Source of the DNA: Bacteroidales bacterium
GTDB taxonomy: Bacteria > Bacteroidota > Bacteroidia > Bacteroidales > GCA-2748055
DNA length: 19,510 nucleotides
Direction: 5' to 3'
Assembly (NCBI GenBank): GCA_024763595.1
Contig: JANTFK010000009.1
Span: 1-19,510, forward strand
Shown: piece after piece, positions 1 to 8,052 of the stretch
Layout: each line of letters begins with the position of its first letter
How positions within the stretch are numbered: position 1 is the stretch's first letter
Position numbers and translations under genes: made by a program
The notes under the pieces: model-generated
Seen by the model: the letters and a program-made list of their open reading frames with translations, nothing else
Database searches by the model: none
What the model was told of the DNA's origin: nothing

Positions 1-244
1 TTTCCAGTTCTCTGACCTTTTCTTCGCGGGTATGAAGCATCTTAAACTGATGAATGTCCTTATCCAGCACAATCCTGGGGTGTGGCCACAGGGTCACTAC
101 CACCGATTCACCCCCGTGTTTCCGGGCCAGGGTTTTTAATTGCTCCAGAATAAAACAGTGACCGGTATGAACACCATCAAAAATACCTATGGTTACCACC
201 GGTTTTTTCAGGGAAAAAGATTCATCTATTTGCCAAACTTTCAT
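1..244 (-). CDS. ribF: RibF, bifunctional riboflavin kinase / FAD synthetase (N-terminal 81 residues, cut by window edge)
   Basis: RibF converts riboflavin to FMN and FMN to FAD in the cytoplasm. Only the N-terminal FAD synthetase (nucleotidyltransferase) part is visible. Reading leftward from ATG 244-242, the frame stays open to the window edge. Residues 20-29 read GIFDGVHTGH, which is the glycine-rich loop and HxGH nucleotide-binding motif of the family. Residues 51-57 (TLWPHPR) match the usual TFxPHPR block. The C-terminal riboflavin kinase domain lies outside the window. The gene is divergent from glgB with about 130 bases between the starts. The assignment rests on these two family motifs at the expected positions. 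I see no Shine-Dalgarno sequence, as is usual in Bacteroidota. Confidence 0.9.
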   Translation of the reverse strand, partial: MKVWQIDESFSLKKPVVTIGIFDGVHTGHCFILEQLKTLARKHGGESVVVTLWPHPRIVLDKDIHQFKMLHTREEKVRELE

Positions 245-374
245 AAAGGACCCTGCATTTTGATTCCCCTAATTTACTGATCTTATAAAAATGATTGTGA
301 TATTTATACACTATTTCTGATAAGCTTAACTTACAGATCGCCATAACCGACTTTGACAGATTCAACACGCAGTC
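245..374. promoter_or_regulatory. Divergent intergenic region between ribF and glgB
   Basis: This AT-rich stretch must carry the start signals for both divergent genes. The best plus-strand match to the Bacteroidota -7 box (TAnnTTTG) is TATTTCTG at 312-319, with one mismatch and no convincing -33 TTG at the usual distance. I found no good box for ribF on the minus strand. No convincing operator or RNA structure was seen. The promoter call is weak. Confidence 0.25.
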
Positions 375-2384
375 ATGAAAAATCCTGAACTCATACAGCA
401 TGATCCCTGGCTGGAGCCATACAAAGAGACCATTATCAGGAGAATGGTCAAGACCCTGGCCCGCGAGAAGGAGCTTGCCGGGGAGAATACACTCCGGTCA
501 TTTGCCAGCGGCCACCTCTGGTTCGGATTGCACAGGCACGAAAATGGTTGGGTGATGCGCGAATGGGCCCCCAATGCCAGTGAAATCTACATGATCGGCA
601 CTTTTAATGGCTGGCAGGTTCAGGAGAACTTCCGGTTCGATAAAAAGGAACACGGTTCGTGGGAACTGCTCCTCAGGGAAGGAGCTATTTCCCACACGGA
701 CCGCTACAAGCTGCTTATCAGATGGGAAGGAGGAGAAGGGGAACGGATCCCTGCCTGGTGTGACCGGGTGGTCCAGGACCCTGTCACCGGGGCGTTTGAT
801 GCCCAGGTATGGATCCCCGAAAAACCCTATATTTGGATACATCCTGCTCCGGATATGTCCGGATTCCAGCCGTTGATCTACGAGGCCCATATCGGAATGG
901 CCACCGAAGAATACCGGGTCGGCACCTATGCGGAATTCAGGGAGCAGGTACTCCCCAGGGTAGTACAGGGAGGTTATAATACCCTGCAGCTCATGGCTAT
1001 CCAGGAGCACCCTTACTATGGATCATTCGGCTATCATGTATCCAGTTTTTTTGCAGCCAGTTCCCGTTTCGGAACGCCGGAGGAGTTAAAGGAGCTGATC
1101 GATGAGGCCCATGGTATGGGAATTGCTGTAATCATGGATCTTGTGCATTCTCACGCTGTAAAAAATGAAATAGAGGGTCTCGGCAGGTTTGATGGTGATC
1201 CGGCACAATTTTTTCATGGGGACCACCGCCGGGAACATGTAGCCTGGGACTCGCTCTGTTTTGACTACGGGAAAAACGAAGTGTCCCACTTCCTGCTCTC
1301 CAATGTACACTACTGGCTCACCGAATACAGATTTGACGGCTTTCGTTTTGACGGAGTAACCAGCATGTTATATTATGATCATGGCCTGGGAAAGGATTTT
1401 ACCAGTTACGATTTCTATTTTGACGGCGGACAGGATGAGGATGCCATCACCTACCTTGCACTGGCCAACAAAATGATCCGGGAGATCAGGCCGGATGCCC
1501 TTTCAATTGCCGAAGACATGAGCGGATATCCGGGACTGGCTGTCCCCGTTGTTCAGGGAGGGATTGGTTTTAGCTACCGGCTGGCCATGGGTACCCCCGA
1601 TTACTGGATCAAAACCATTAAAGAGAGGGCCGACGAACTGTGGAACGTCTCTGAGATATATCATGAACTGACCTCCAAAAGGGCCGATGAGAAAACCATC
1701 GGATATGCCGAATCCCATGACCAGGCCCTGGTTGGTGATAAGACCATTATTTTCAGGCTCATCGATAAGGAGATGTACTGGCATATGAATAAAGGTTCTG
1801 AAAACCTGCGGGTTGACCGGGGGATTGCACTTCACAAAATGATCCGGCTCATCACTGCTGCCACAGCCGGGAACGGTTACCTCAATTTTATGGGCAATGA
1901 ATTTGGACACCCGGAATGGATCGACTTTCCCCGGGAGGGAAACAACTGGTCCTACCAGTATGCAAGGCGTCAGTGGAGCCTCACTGAAAACCGGGATCTT
2001 CGATACCATTATCTGGGTGACTTTGACAGGGAGATGATACATCTGATCAGAAAGATAAACCTCTACAGTGATACATGCAGGCATGTAAAAACGGATCAGG
2101 CTGACCTGGTCATTGCCTTTGAGAGACAGGGCCTGCTCTTTGTATTCAATTTCCACCCCACCCGATCGTTCACCGATTACGGCCTGGCTGTGAATGCCGG
2201 GAAATACAAAACCCTGCTGTGTACTGATCAACCTGATTTTGGTGGTTTCGGACGGTATGACACGGGCATTGTCCACCGTACGTCAATAGAACGCAGTTTT
2301 GGACTTAAACAGAGCCTGAAACTCTACCTTCCGTCACGGACGGCCCTGGTACTGCGACGTCAGGAGATTTCCCGGGTCAGGTAG
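375..2384 (+). CDS. glgB: 1,4-alpha-glucan (glycogen) branching enzyme, eukaryote-like GH13 type
   Basis: The enzyme cuts alpha-1,4 chains of glycogen and re-attaches them through alpha-1,6 bonds in the cytoplasm. The 669 residues start with a CBM48-type domain (roughly residues 45-135, with WAPNA and GTFNGW), followed by a GH13 barrel. Motifs such as IYEAHIG, QLMAIQEH, YYGSFGYH and FFAASSRFGTPEEL resemble human/yeast branching enzyme (GH13_8) closely. Predicted catalytic residues are nucleophile D326 in FRFDGV, acid/base E380 in SIAEDMSG and D449 in ESHDQ. The spacing of the first two is close to that in eukaryotic enzymes, from memory. The length is normal and there is no truncation. It is convergent with the glycogen operon, with 34 bases between the stop codons, so it needs its own promoter in 245-374. 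Confidence 0.95.
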   Translation: MKNPELIQHDPWLEPYKETIIRRMVKTLAREKELAGENTLRSFASGHLWFGLHRHENGWVMREWAPNASEIYMIGTFNGWQVQENFRFDKKEHGSWELLLREGAISHTDRYKLLIRWEGGEGERIPAWCDRVVQDPVTGAFDAQVWIPEKPYIWIHPAPDMSGFQPLIYEAHIGMATEEYRVGTYAEFREQVLPRVVQGGYNTLQLMAIQEHPYYGSFGYHVSSFFAASSRFGTPEELKELIDEAHGMGIAVIMDLVHSHAVKNEIEGLGRFDGDPAQFFHGDHRREHVAWDSLCFDYGKNEVSHFLLSNVHYWLTEYRFDGFRFDGVTSMLYYDHGLGKDFTSYDFYFDGGQDEDAITYLALANKMIREIRPDALSIAEDMSGYPGLAVPVVQGGIGFSYRLAMGTPDYWIKTIKERADELWNVSEIYHELTSKRADEKTIGYAESHDQALVGDKTIIFRLIDKEMYWHMNKGSENLRVDRGIALHKMIRLITAATAGNGYLNFMGNEFGHPEWIDFPREGNNWSYQYARRQWSLTENRDLRYHYLGDFDREMIHLIRKINLYSDTCRHVKTDQADLVIAFERQGLLFVFNFHPTRSFTDYGLAVNAGKYKTLLCTDQPDFGGFGRYDTGIVHRTSIERSFGLKQSLKLYLPSRTALVLRRQEISRVR

Positions 2385-2418
2385 ACAACTTATGTGCCAT
2401 CCCGGGTCTTTCCCTTAC

Positions 2419-5400
2419 TCAGATCCAGCGCACCAGCGGAAAATCCATCCTGTGCGGAATATGTTCATGCGTTGGATAGATCCGGAAACCTATATCAAAC
2501 ACCCCTGTTTCAGCCACTTTCAACTCAAAGATATATTCAGCCTGAGAACCATCCACACGGACACATTCAAATTGCTGGGTTCCCCTTAACTGCATGATTT
2601 CATCCCCGCTCCCGCTTTTGGTAAGCACCATCTCTACCCCGATCTCCTCTGCTTTCAGTCCGTCCAGGTCCAGCAGTACCTTTCCGGTATAGGTATTACC
2701 TACCACAAATTCATCGCGTGTCACATCCGGAAAATCATATTCCAGCACCCTGATGTTCTTCCAGTGCTGCAACACCCTGTGTTTCCACAGGGCAAGTTCC
2801 TTGGGTAACAGATGATCCTTCTGCTTCAGTTTCTTCGAACGATCGTAAAGTTTTAAGTAGAACTTTTGAATGTAATCACGAAGCATCCTGTTCATTGTAA
2901 ACTCAGGAGCCACATGGGCAATGGTGTTCCTGATCATTCCCACCCAGTCTTCCGGGATATCCTCCTTGTTCCGGTTATAGAATTTTCCGGTAATATCATT
3001 TTCCAGAAAAGTATAGATGCGTTCGGCATCCAGTTCATCCTGTAACTCCTGGTTGTCGTAGGAGCGTTCAATGGGCAGCGCCCATCCTGCATCTTCCCGG
3101 TAACCCTCAGCCCACCAGCCATCCAGCACACTGAAATGCATGGTACCGTTCATAACCGCTTTCTCCCCGCTGGTCCCTGAAGCCTCCAGGGGACGGGTAG
3201 GTGTATTGAGCCAGATATCCACTCCCCTTACCAGCCTTTTGGCCAACTGGATATCATAATTCTGCAGGAATACAACTTTGCCCAGGAATTCGGGCCGTTT
3301 CGAAATCTCCACGATCATTTTGATCAGGTCCTGGCCCGGGATATCCCTGGGGTGGGCCTTCCCGGCAAATACAAACTGAACCGGCTTTTCCGGGTTGTTC
3401 ACAATCCTTGCCAGTCTGTCCAGATCACGAAAAAGCAGGTGCGCTCTTTTATAGGTGGCAAACCTCCTGGCAAAACCAATGGTCAGGGCATCCTTACTCA
3501 GTGCCGTTGAGATCTCCAGCATCTTTCCGGGATTATCCATCATGCGGGTGGATGCCTCCGTCAGTCTCTTTTTGATGTAATTGATCAGGTTTTCCCGCTC
3601 TTCCAATTTCAGGTTCCAGATCTCTTTGTCGGAGACAAACTTGATGCGGTCCCACATCATCCGGTCCTCCTGGCGCTTTAAACAGTCCGCACCGAAATGC
3701 TTTTCATACAATTTCTTCCACTCCGGTCCAAGCCATGTTGGAAGATGTACCCCGTTGGTGACATGCCCGATATGCAATTCATCTGACATATAGCCCGGCC
3801 ACAGGCCCGTGAACATTTCCCTGGAAACCTTTCCGTGCAATTTGCTCACCCCGTTTACTTCCTGGGACAGTTTGACCGCCAGTACGCTCATAGAGAATTT
3901 TTCCTGGGCCTGATTGGGAAGAAACCTTCCCAGGTTCATTAGCTGGTTCCAGGTAATTTTCAATCTTTCCGGATAATGTGCCAGGTAGGCCCTCAGCAGG
4001 TTCTCCTCGAAAGCGTCATGGCCTGCAGGAACAGGGGTATGCGTGGTGAAGAGACTTGCGCTTCGAACCAGCTCCACAGCTTCAGGGAAAGTCATATTTT
4101 CTCCCTGTATATACTCGCGCAACCGTTCCAGCCCGGTATAGGCAGCATGCCCTTCATTACAATGATAGAGATTTGTCTCAACCCCGATGCTTCTCAGGGC
4201 CCGGATACCTCCAATGCCAAGCAGGAGCTCCTGTTTCAGGCGATTTTCATTATCCCCTCCATAGAGGTTATAGGTAATTGTCCGGTCCCCTTCCTGGTTG
4301 GCTTCATAATCTGCATCCAGCAGGTATAATGGGATCCTTCCCACCTGCACTTTCCACAATCTGGCGTAAAGGGTTCGCCCGGGCAATGCAATCTGTATAA
4401 TCTTCCAGTTCCCCTTTTTATCCCGGACAGCGGTGATGGGTAACCTGGAAAAATTCTGTGCATCACTTTGCGCCACCTGTTTCCCTCCGGCCGTAATCAC
4501 CTGCCTGAAATAGCCATACCTGTAAAGCAATCCGACCCCGACCAAAGGGAAGTTATAATCACTGGCCTCTTTCAGGTAATCCCCGGCCAGCAAACCCAGT
4601 CCCCCGGAAAATGTTTTCAGAGAGTTGTGGATCCCATACTCCATACTGAAGTATGCGACCGTTGGAATCCCTTTTACCGGCTTTTCATCCATATACGTTT
4701 TAAAAGCAGCGTAAACCCTGGATAGCCTGTCGATAAATGACTGATCAGCCTCCAGGGATTGCATCGTATCATAGGAGAGGTATTCCAGCAGTTCAACCGG
4801 ATTCTCTCCTACCCTTTCCCACAAATTTTTGTCGATTGAAGCAAATAGCTCAGTGGCATCCTGGTTCCAGGACCACCATAAGTTACGGGAAAGCTCCTCC
4901 AGGGGTTTGAGTTGTTCAGGTATCTTCTGCTGTACCATCACACGCCTCCAGTGTGGTTGAATATCCACCAGCACCTGTTCGGTTTCCGGCAGTTTCTCAA
5001 TGCGTTCCTGCTGATAATATACGGTTTTCTTTCCGGAGGCATTTTCAAGTGCCAGTTCATATGCCCTCCAGTAATGTTTGATGAGTGTTTTCCAGAGGGC
5101 GATCCTGGAGAGGCTCTGTGCCCCTTTCCTCCAGGCAGCCATCGATGCACCGCTCTGCCTGCAATAATTGAAAATGGACTGCCCGATTGCCGCTATTACC
5201 TCTTTATCATTATGATCATCTCTCGGGATCACCACAATTCCCGGTTTTTCATCCCTGTTCTCATGTTTCACCCATAAACCAAACCCGGTGAGAGAAGTGG
5301 TCAGTGTCGGCACCCCGAACGCCAGACTCTCAAGGGGTGTGTAACCCCATGGTTCATAATAAGACGGGAAAACTGTCAGGTCGAGGCCTGACAGCACATC

Positions 5401-6654
5401 GTAGTAGGGCATGTTAAATACCCCGTCATCCCCGTTCAGGTAGGACGGTACAAAAATCACCTTCACCCTGTCATCCGGACCATTTGTCAGCCCATTGTGC
5501 CGGATCCGGTTCAGGATCTGGTCATGTTCAGCATAGTGAAGGTTATGGGTAAGAAAACATTCGGAGAGCTTATGCGCAGCGCTCTGTTCCAGGATCTCCA
5601 CCAGGTCTTTCCTGGGCCCGTAGTGATTGGCCGGGATCAATAAGAATGCCACCACCGGTCCGGGAAAATCCTTTCTCCGGTTCATCTCCCCCAATGCATC
5701 AATAAACAGGTCCAGTCCCTTGTTTCGGAATTCATACCGGCCGCTGGTTGCTAACAGGGGGGTATCGGCAGGCAGCTCTTCCCCGGTAAGTGCCGAAGCA
5801 ATCTGAAGCACCCGGCCCCTGGCAGCAGCTCTTTTCTTTTTAAATATCTCCCCGGAGGGAACAAAACTGTCTTCAAAACCGTTAGGAAGTACCACATCCA
5901 CCTCCTTTTCATGAAACTGTTTACACTCCCTTGCAGTCAGTTCACTTACGGTGGTGAAAACGTCGGCCTGGTTCGCCGCCCGCTTTTCCAGTGAATGCTT
6001 TGAGACCACGTTCAGTTCCCTGGCCTTCTGGTCCCCGTTTATCCTTTCCATGGAACTATAAAGCGACTGGTTGTTTCCTGCAACTGATCTTCCCACTGTG
6101 GTAGCATGGGTTGTAAAGACTGTCCCGAAAGAGGGTTCATGCTGCTCCAGGTACAACAGACCGGCCCCTGTCTGCCACTCATGAAAATGGGCCACAATAC
6201 TTTCCCCGGCAGGTTCCTGGTACCTTACATAATTCTCAATCACTATCCCTGCTGCATATCCGAACAAGGCCGGTTCTACATAGTCCCATTGCCCGGAAAT
6301 CGAATCGAGTCTGTAGGTTTCCCACAGGTGCTTAAAAATCTCATCTTTCCGGTTGAAAAAGGTGGTGAAATCAATGAGTACAGCAATGGGCCTTCCTGCT
6401 ATTTTCCATCGACCAACCCTGACCCGGAGCTCTTCCCCGGCCGCATGTTCTTTCCAATCTGTAAACAGGGTTTCATCCTCCTCAAATTCAGGATGTTCAC
6501 GGTCCTCTCTCCATACATCCGGTCCGATCGTTATATAGTGGTCACCCATCTCTTCCACTACGGTCAACGCTTTGGTAGAGAGCACGGTATGAATTCCGCC
6601 TACTTTATTGCATACTTCCCAACTAACCTCGAATAAATAATTAGGTTCCTTCAT
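2419..6654 (-). CDS. Fusion protein: GT3 glycogen synthase + DUF3417/GT35 alpha-glucan phosphorylase
   Basis: One uninterrupted 1411-residue frame holds two enzymes with opposite roles. Residues 1 to about 540 are a eukaryote-like GT3 glycogen synthase, expected to use UDP-glucose. EVSWEVCNKVGGIHTV at 9-24 is very close to human GYS, and the GT-B E-x7-E motif is E434/E442 in YYEPWGYTPLE. Residues about 541-577 form a polar linker. From about 578 comes DUF3417 (LEELSRNLWWSW), then a GT35 phosphorylase of the short bacterial/archaeal type. It has YFSMEYGI, FSGGLGLLAGDYLKEAS, HCNEGHAA and EASGTSGEKAVMNG, whose K1165 is the likely pyridoxal-phosphate lysine. It releases glucose-1-phosphate. A beta-rich C-terminal domain (about 1300-1411) ends it. 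It is the last gene of the operon, 22 bases after the GH57 stop. Both halves look intact. Long phosphorylases like this occur in other Bacteroidales as I recall. Confidence 0.95.
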   Translation of the reverse strand: MKEPNYLFEVSWEVCNKVGGIHTVLSTKALTVVEEMGDHYITIGPDVWREDREHPEFEEDETLFTDWKEHAAGEELRVRVGRWKIAGRPIAVLIDFTTFFNRKDEIFKHLWETYRLDSISGQWDYVEPALFGYAAGIVIENYVRYQEPAGESIVAHFHEWQTGAGLLYLEQHEPSFGTVFTTHATTVGRSVAGNNQSLYSSMERINGDQKARELNVVSKHSLEKRAANQADVFTTVSELTARECKQFHEKEVDVVLPNGFEDSFVPSGEIFKKKRAAARGRVLQIASALTGEELPADTPLLATSGRYEFRNKGLDLFIDALGEMNRRKDFPGPVVAFLLIPANHYGPRKDLVEILEQSAAHKLSECFLTHNLHYAEHDQILNRIRHNGLTNGPDDRVKVIFVPSYLNGDDGVFNMPYYDVLSGLDLTVFPSYYEPWGYTPLESLAFGVPTLTTSLTGFGLWVKHENRDEKPGIVVIPRDDHNDKEVIAAIGQSIFNYCRQSGASMAAWRKGAQSLSRIALWKTLIKHYWRAYELALENASGKKTVYYQQERIEKLPETEQVLVDIQPHWRRVMVQQKIPEQLKPLEELSRNLWWSWNQDATELFASIDKNLWERVGENPVELLEYLSYDTMQSLEADQSFIDRLSRVYAAFKTYMDEKPVKGIPTVAYFSMEYGIHNSLKTFSGGLGLLAGDYLKEASDYNFPLVGVGLLYRYGYFRQVITAGGKQVAQSDAQNFSRLPITAVRDKKGNWKIIQIALPGRTLYARLWKVQVGRIPLYLLDADYEANQEGDRTITYNLYGGDNENRLKQELLLGIGGIRALRSIGVETNLYHCNEGHAAYTGLERLREYIQGENMTFPEAVELVRSASLFTTHTPVPAGHDAFEENLLRAYLAHYPERLKITWNQLMNLGRFLPNQAQEKFSMSVLAVKLSQEVNGVSKLHGKVSREMFTGLWPGYMSDELHIGHVTNGVHLPTWLGPEWKKLYEKHFGADCLKRQEDRMMWDRIKFVSDKEIWNLKLEERENLINYIKKRLTEASTRMMDNPGKMLEISTALSKDALTIGFARRFATYKRAHLLFRDLDRLARIVNNPEKPVQFVFAGKAHPRDIPGQDLIKMIVEISKRPEFLGKVVFLQNYDIQLAKRLVRGVDIWLNTPTRPLEASGTSGEKAVMNGTMHFSVLDGWWAEGYREDAGWALPIERSYDNQELQDELDAERIYTFLENDITGKFYNRNKEDIPEDWVGMIRNTIAHVAPEFTMNRMLRDYIQKFYLKLYDRSKKLKQKDHLLPKELALWKHRVLQHWKNIRVLEYDFPDVTRDEFVVGNTYTGKVLLDLDGLKAEEIGVEMVLTKSGSGDEIMQLRGTQQFECVRVDGSQAEYIFELKVAETGVFDIGFRIYPTHEHIPHRMDFPLVRWI

Positions 6655-6676
6655 GCTTTAATAATGTTTCAGATTC

Positions 6677-8041
6677 TTAACTGCGGCCCTTTTTTGTGCC
6701 TCTATTTTTCTTTGTTGACGGTTTCCTGGAAGCTACCCGCTTGTTGGCAGGATCCGGCCGTTTGTCTGCCAGCCGTTTCTCCAGCTTCGCCAGCTGTTCA
6801 TCCTTCTCCCTGATGATTTTACTCAACCTGACGATATCAACATCTACGTCAGCCTGGACGGCCGCATTGACCTGTATCTCAAAATCACTCAAAATATTCA
6901 TATAATTGATAAAAGCGTCGTAGGGCGTATGATAGGGATTGAAATATGAGTGCACCTCTCCGTCAGAAAAAAACTTGGTGGACATATAATAAAAATGATC
7001 ACTCACCTGGAGATATGCAAAATCCTGTATAATGGCATCATCACCCGATTTATACACCTTTTCTGTGAGTGCATATAATTTTTCGAATGCTTCATGTTGC
7101 ATCTCATTGCCAAGCCATGCAGTCAGGTCCCTCTCCTCATCGGCCCAGGAAATAGGATGGGGTACATCAACAGCAGAGACCACCTGCAGATTTTCGGCTA
7201 CTTCCGAGGGTGTACTGAAAGTAAATGGTGAATTCCGGAACACTGTTCCCGGAAGTGCCTCCATAAAGTCAAAGATCCCTGTTTCCTTCCACTGGTGCTC
7301 ACCAAATGTTTCATAATCCATAAACAGGTTAATCACCTCCTCATTATCCGGGGTCTGGTTCAACCATTCCACAAACTTTTCCGTTGTCAGCGGATATTCG
7401 GACCAGCTCTGATTGGAGAACCTGAAAGCTATGTCATCGCTTAGTTTAAAGTTTTTCAACAACAATTTAAGTGCGGGATTGATGGCATTGCAATAGAGAT
7501 AGTTGGGGCTCTTCCACCCCAGCACATGTTTGGCTCCCTCTGTCAGCATGGCCTTAAATCCCATTTCGGTAACCATGGCACCGATCTCATTTGAATATAC
7601 CAGTTCCGTATTACGAAAAACCTGCGGTTCCTGTCCGAAGTACTCCTTGATTAATTTACTGTGTTGATTAACCTGCCTGCTGAATTCTTCTTTCCCTTTG
7701 AGGGAACTCAACGAATGAGCGTAGGTCTCCGACAGGAACTCCACATGTCCCGTTCCGGCCAGTTCCCTGAAACTTTCCAGAACCTCCGGTGCATAAAGGC
7801 GAAATTGCTCCATGGCGATACCCGAAATAGAGAATGCAATCCTGAAACGTCCATCATATTTTCGAATCAGGTTCAGCATCAGTGAATTGGCCGGAAGATA
7901 GCACTTCTGTGCCACCTTTTGCAGGATCGATTCGTTGGAATAGTCATCATAATAGTAATGATCGTTCCCGATATCAAAAAAGCGGTACCTTCTGAACCGG
8001 AAAGGCTGGTGGACCTGAAAATAGAAACAGATGGTTCTCAT
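6677..8041 (-). CDS. GH57 family alpha-amylase / alpha-glucanotransferase-like enzyme
   Basis: A cytoplasmic GH57 alpha-glucan-active enzyme of 454 residues. It starts with the family hallmark FYFQVHQPFR (residues 6-15). The predicted nucleophile is E146 in FRNTELVYSNEIG, and the predicted acid/base is D242 in FMDYETFGEHQ. GH57 includes alpha-amylases, 4-alpha-glucanotransferases, branching enzymes and amylopullulanases, so the exact reaction cannot be read from sequence. No signal peptide is visible, which fits action on internal glycogen. Residues about 403-427 look like a short coiled coil. The last 28 or so residues are rich in Lys/Arg and low in complexity, outside the catalytic domain. 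The gene lies 11 bases after the GT4 gene and 22 bases before the synthase-phosphorylase fusion, so it is part of the same operon. Confidence 0.9.
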   Translation of the reverse strand: MRTICFYFQVHQPFRFRRYRFFDIGNDHYYYDDYSNESILQKVAQKCYLPANSLMLNLIRKYDGRFRIAFSISGIAMEQFRLYAPEVLESFRELAGTGHVEFLSETYAHSLSSLKGKEEFSRQVNQHSKLIKEYFGQEPQVFRNTELVYSNEIGAMVTEMGFKAMLTEGAKHVLGWKSPNYLYCNAINPALKLLLKNFKLSDDIAFRFSNQSWSEYPLTTEKFVEWLNQTPDNEEVINLFMDYETFGEHQWKETGIFDFMEALPGTVFRNSPFTFSTPSEVAENLQVVSAVDVPHPISWADEERDLTAWLGNEMQHEAFEKLYALTEKVYKSGDDAIIQDFAYLQVSDHFYYMSTKFFSDGEVHSYFNPYHTPYDAFINYMNILSDFEIQVNAAVQADVDVDIVRLSKIIREKDEQLAKLEKRLADKRPDPANKRVASRKPSTKKNRGTKKGRS

Positions 8042-8052
8042 AATGATGCAAA

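Noticed and set aside
296..312. Near-palindrome around GTGATATTTATACAC upstream of glgB as an operator
   Set aside because: The arms do not match without gaps, and the region is AT-rich enough for this by chance.
1503..2276. 257-codon open frame on the minus strand inside glgB
   Set aside because: It is antisense to a well-supported GH13 gene. Its translation shows no recognisable motif or domain.
2371..2406. CCCGGG repeated 24 bases apart around the glgB stop as a possible terminator hairpin
   Set aside because: CCCGGG is self-complementary, only 6 bases pair, the loop is long and no T-run follows.
6106..6636. 176-codon open frame on the plus strand inside the GT3 domain
   Set aside because: Shadow of the fusion gene. 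The composition is Cys/Pro/Phe-rich without any motif, and the minus-strand frame is strongly conserved in type.
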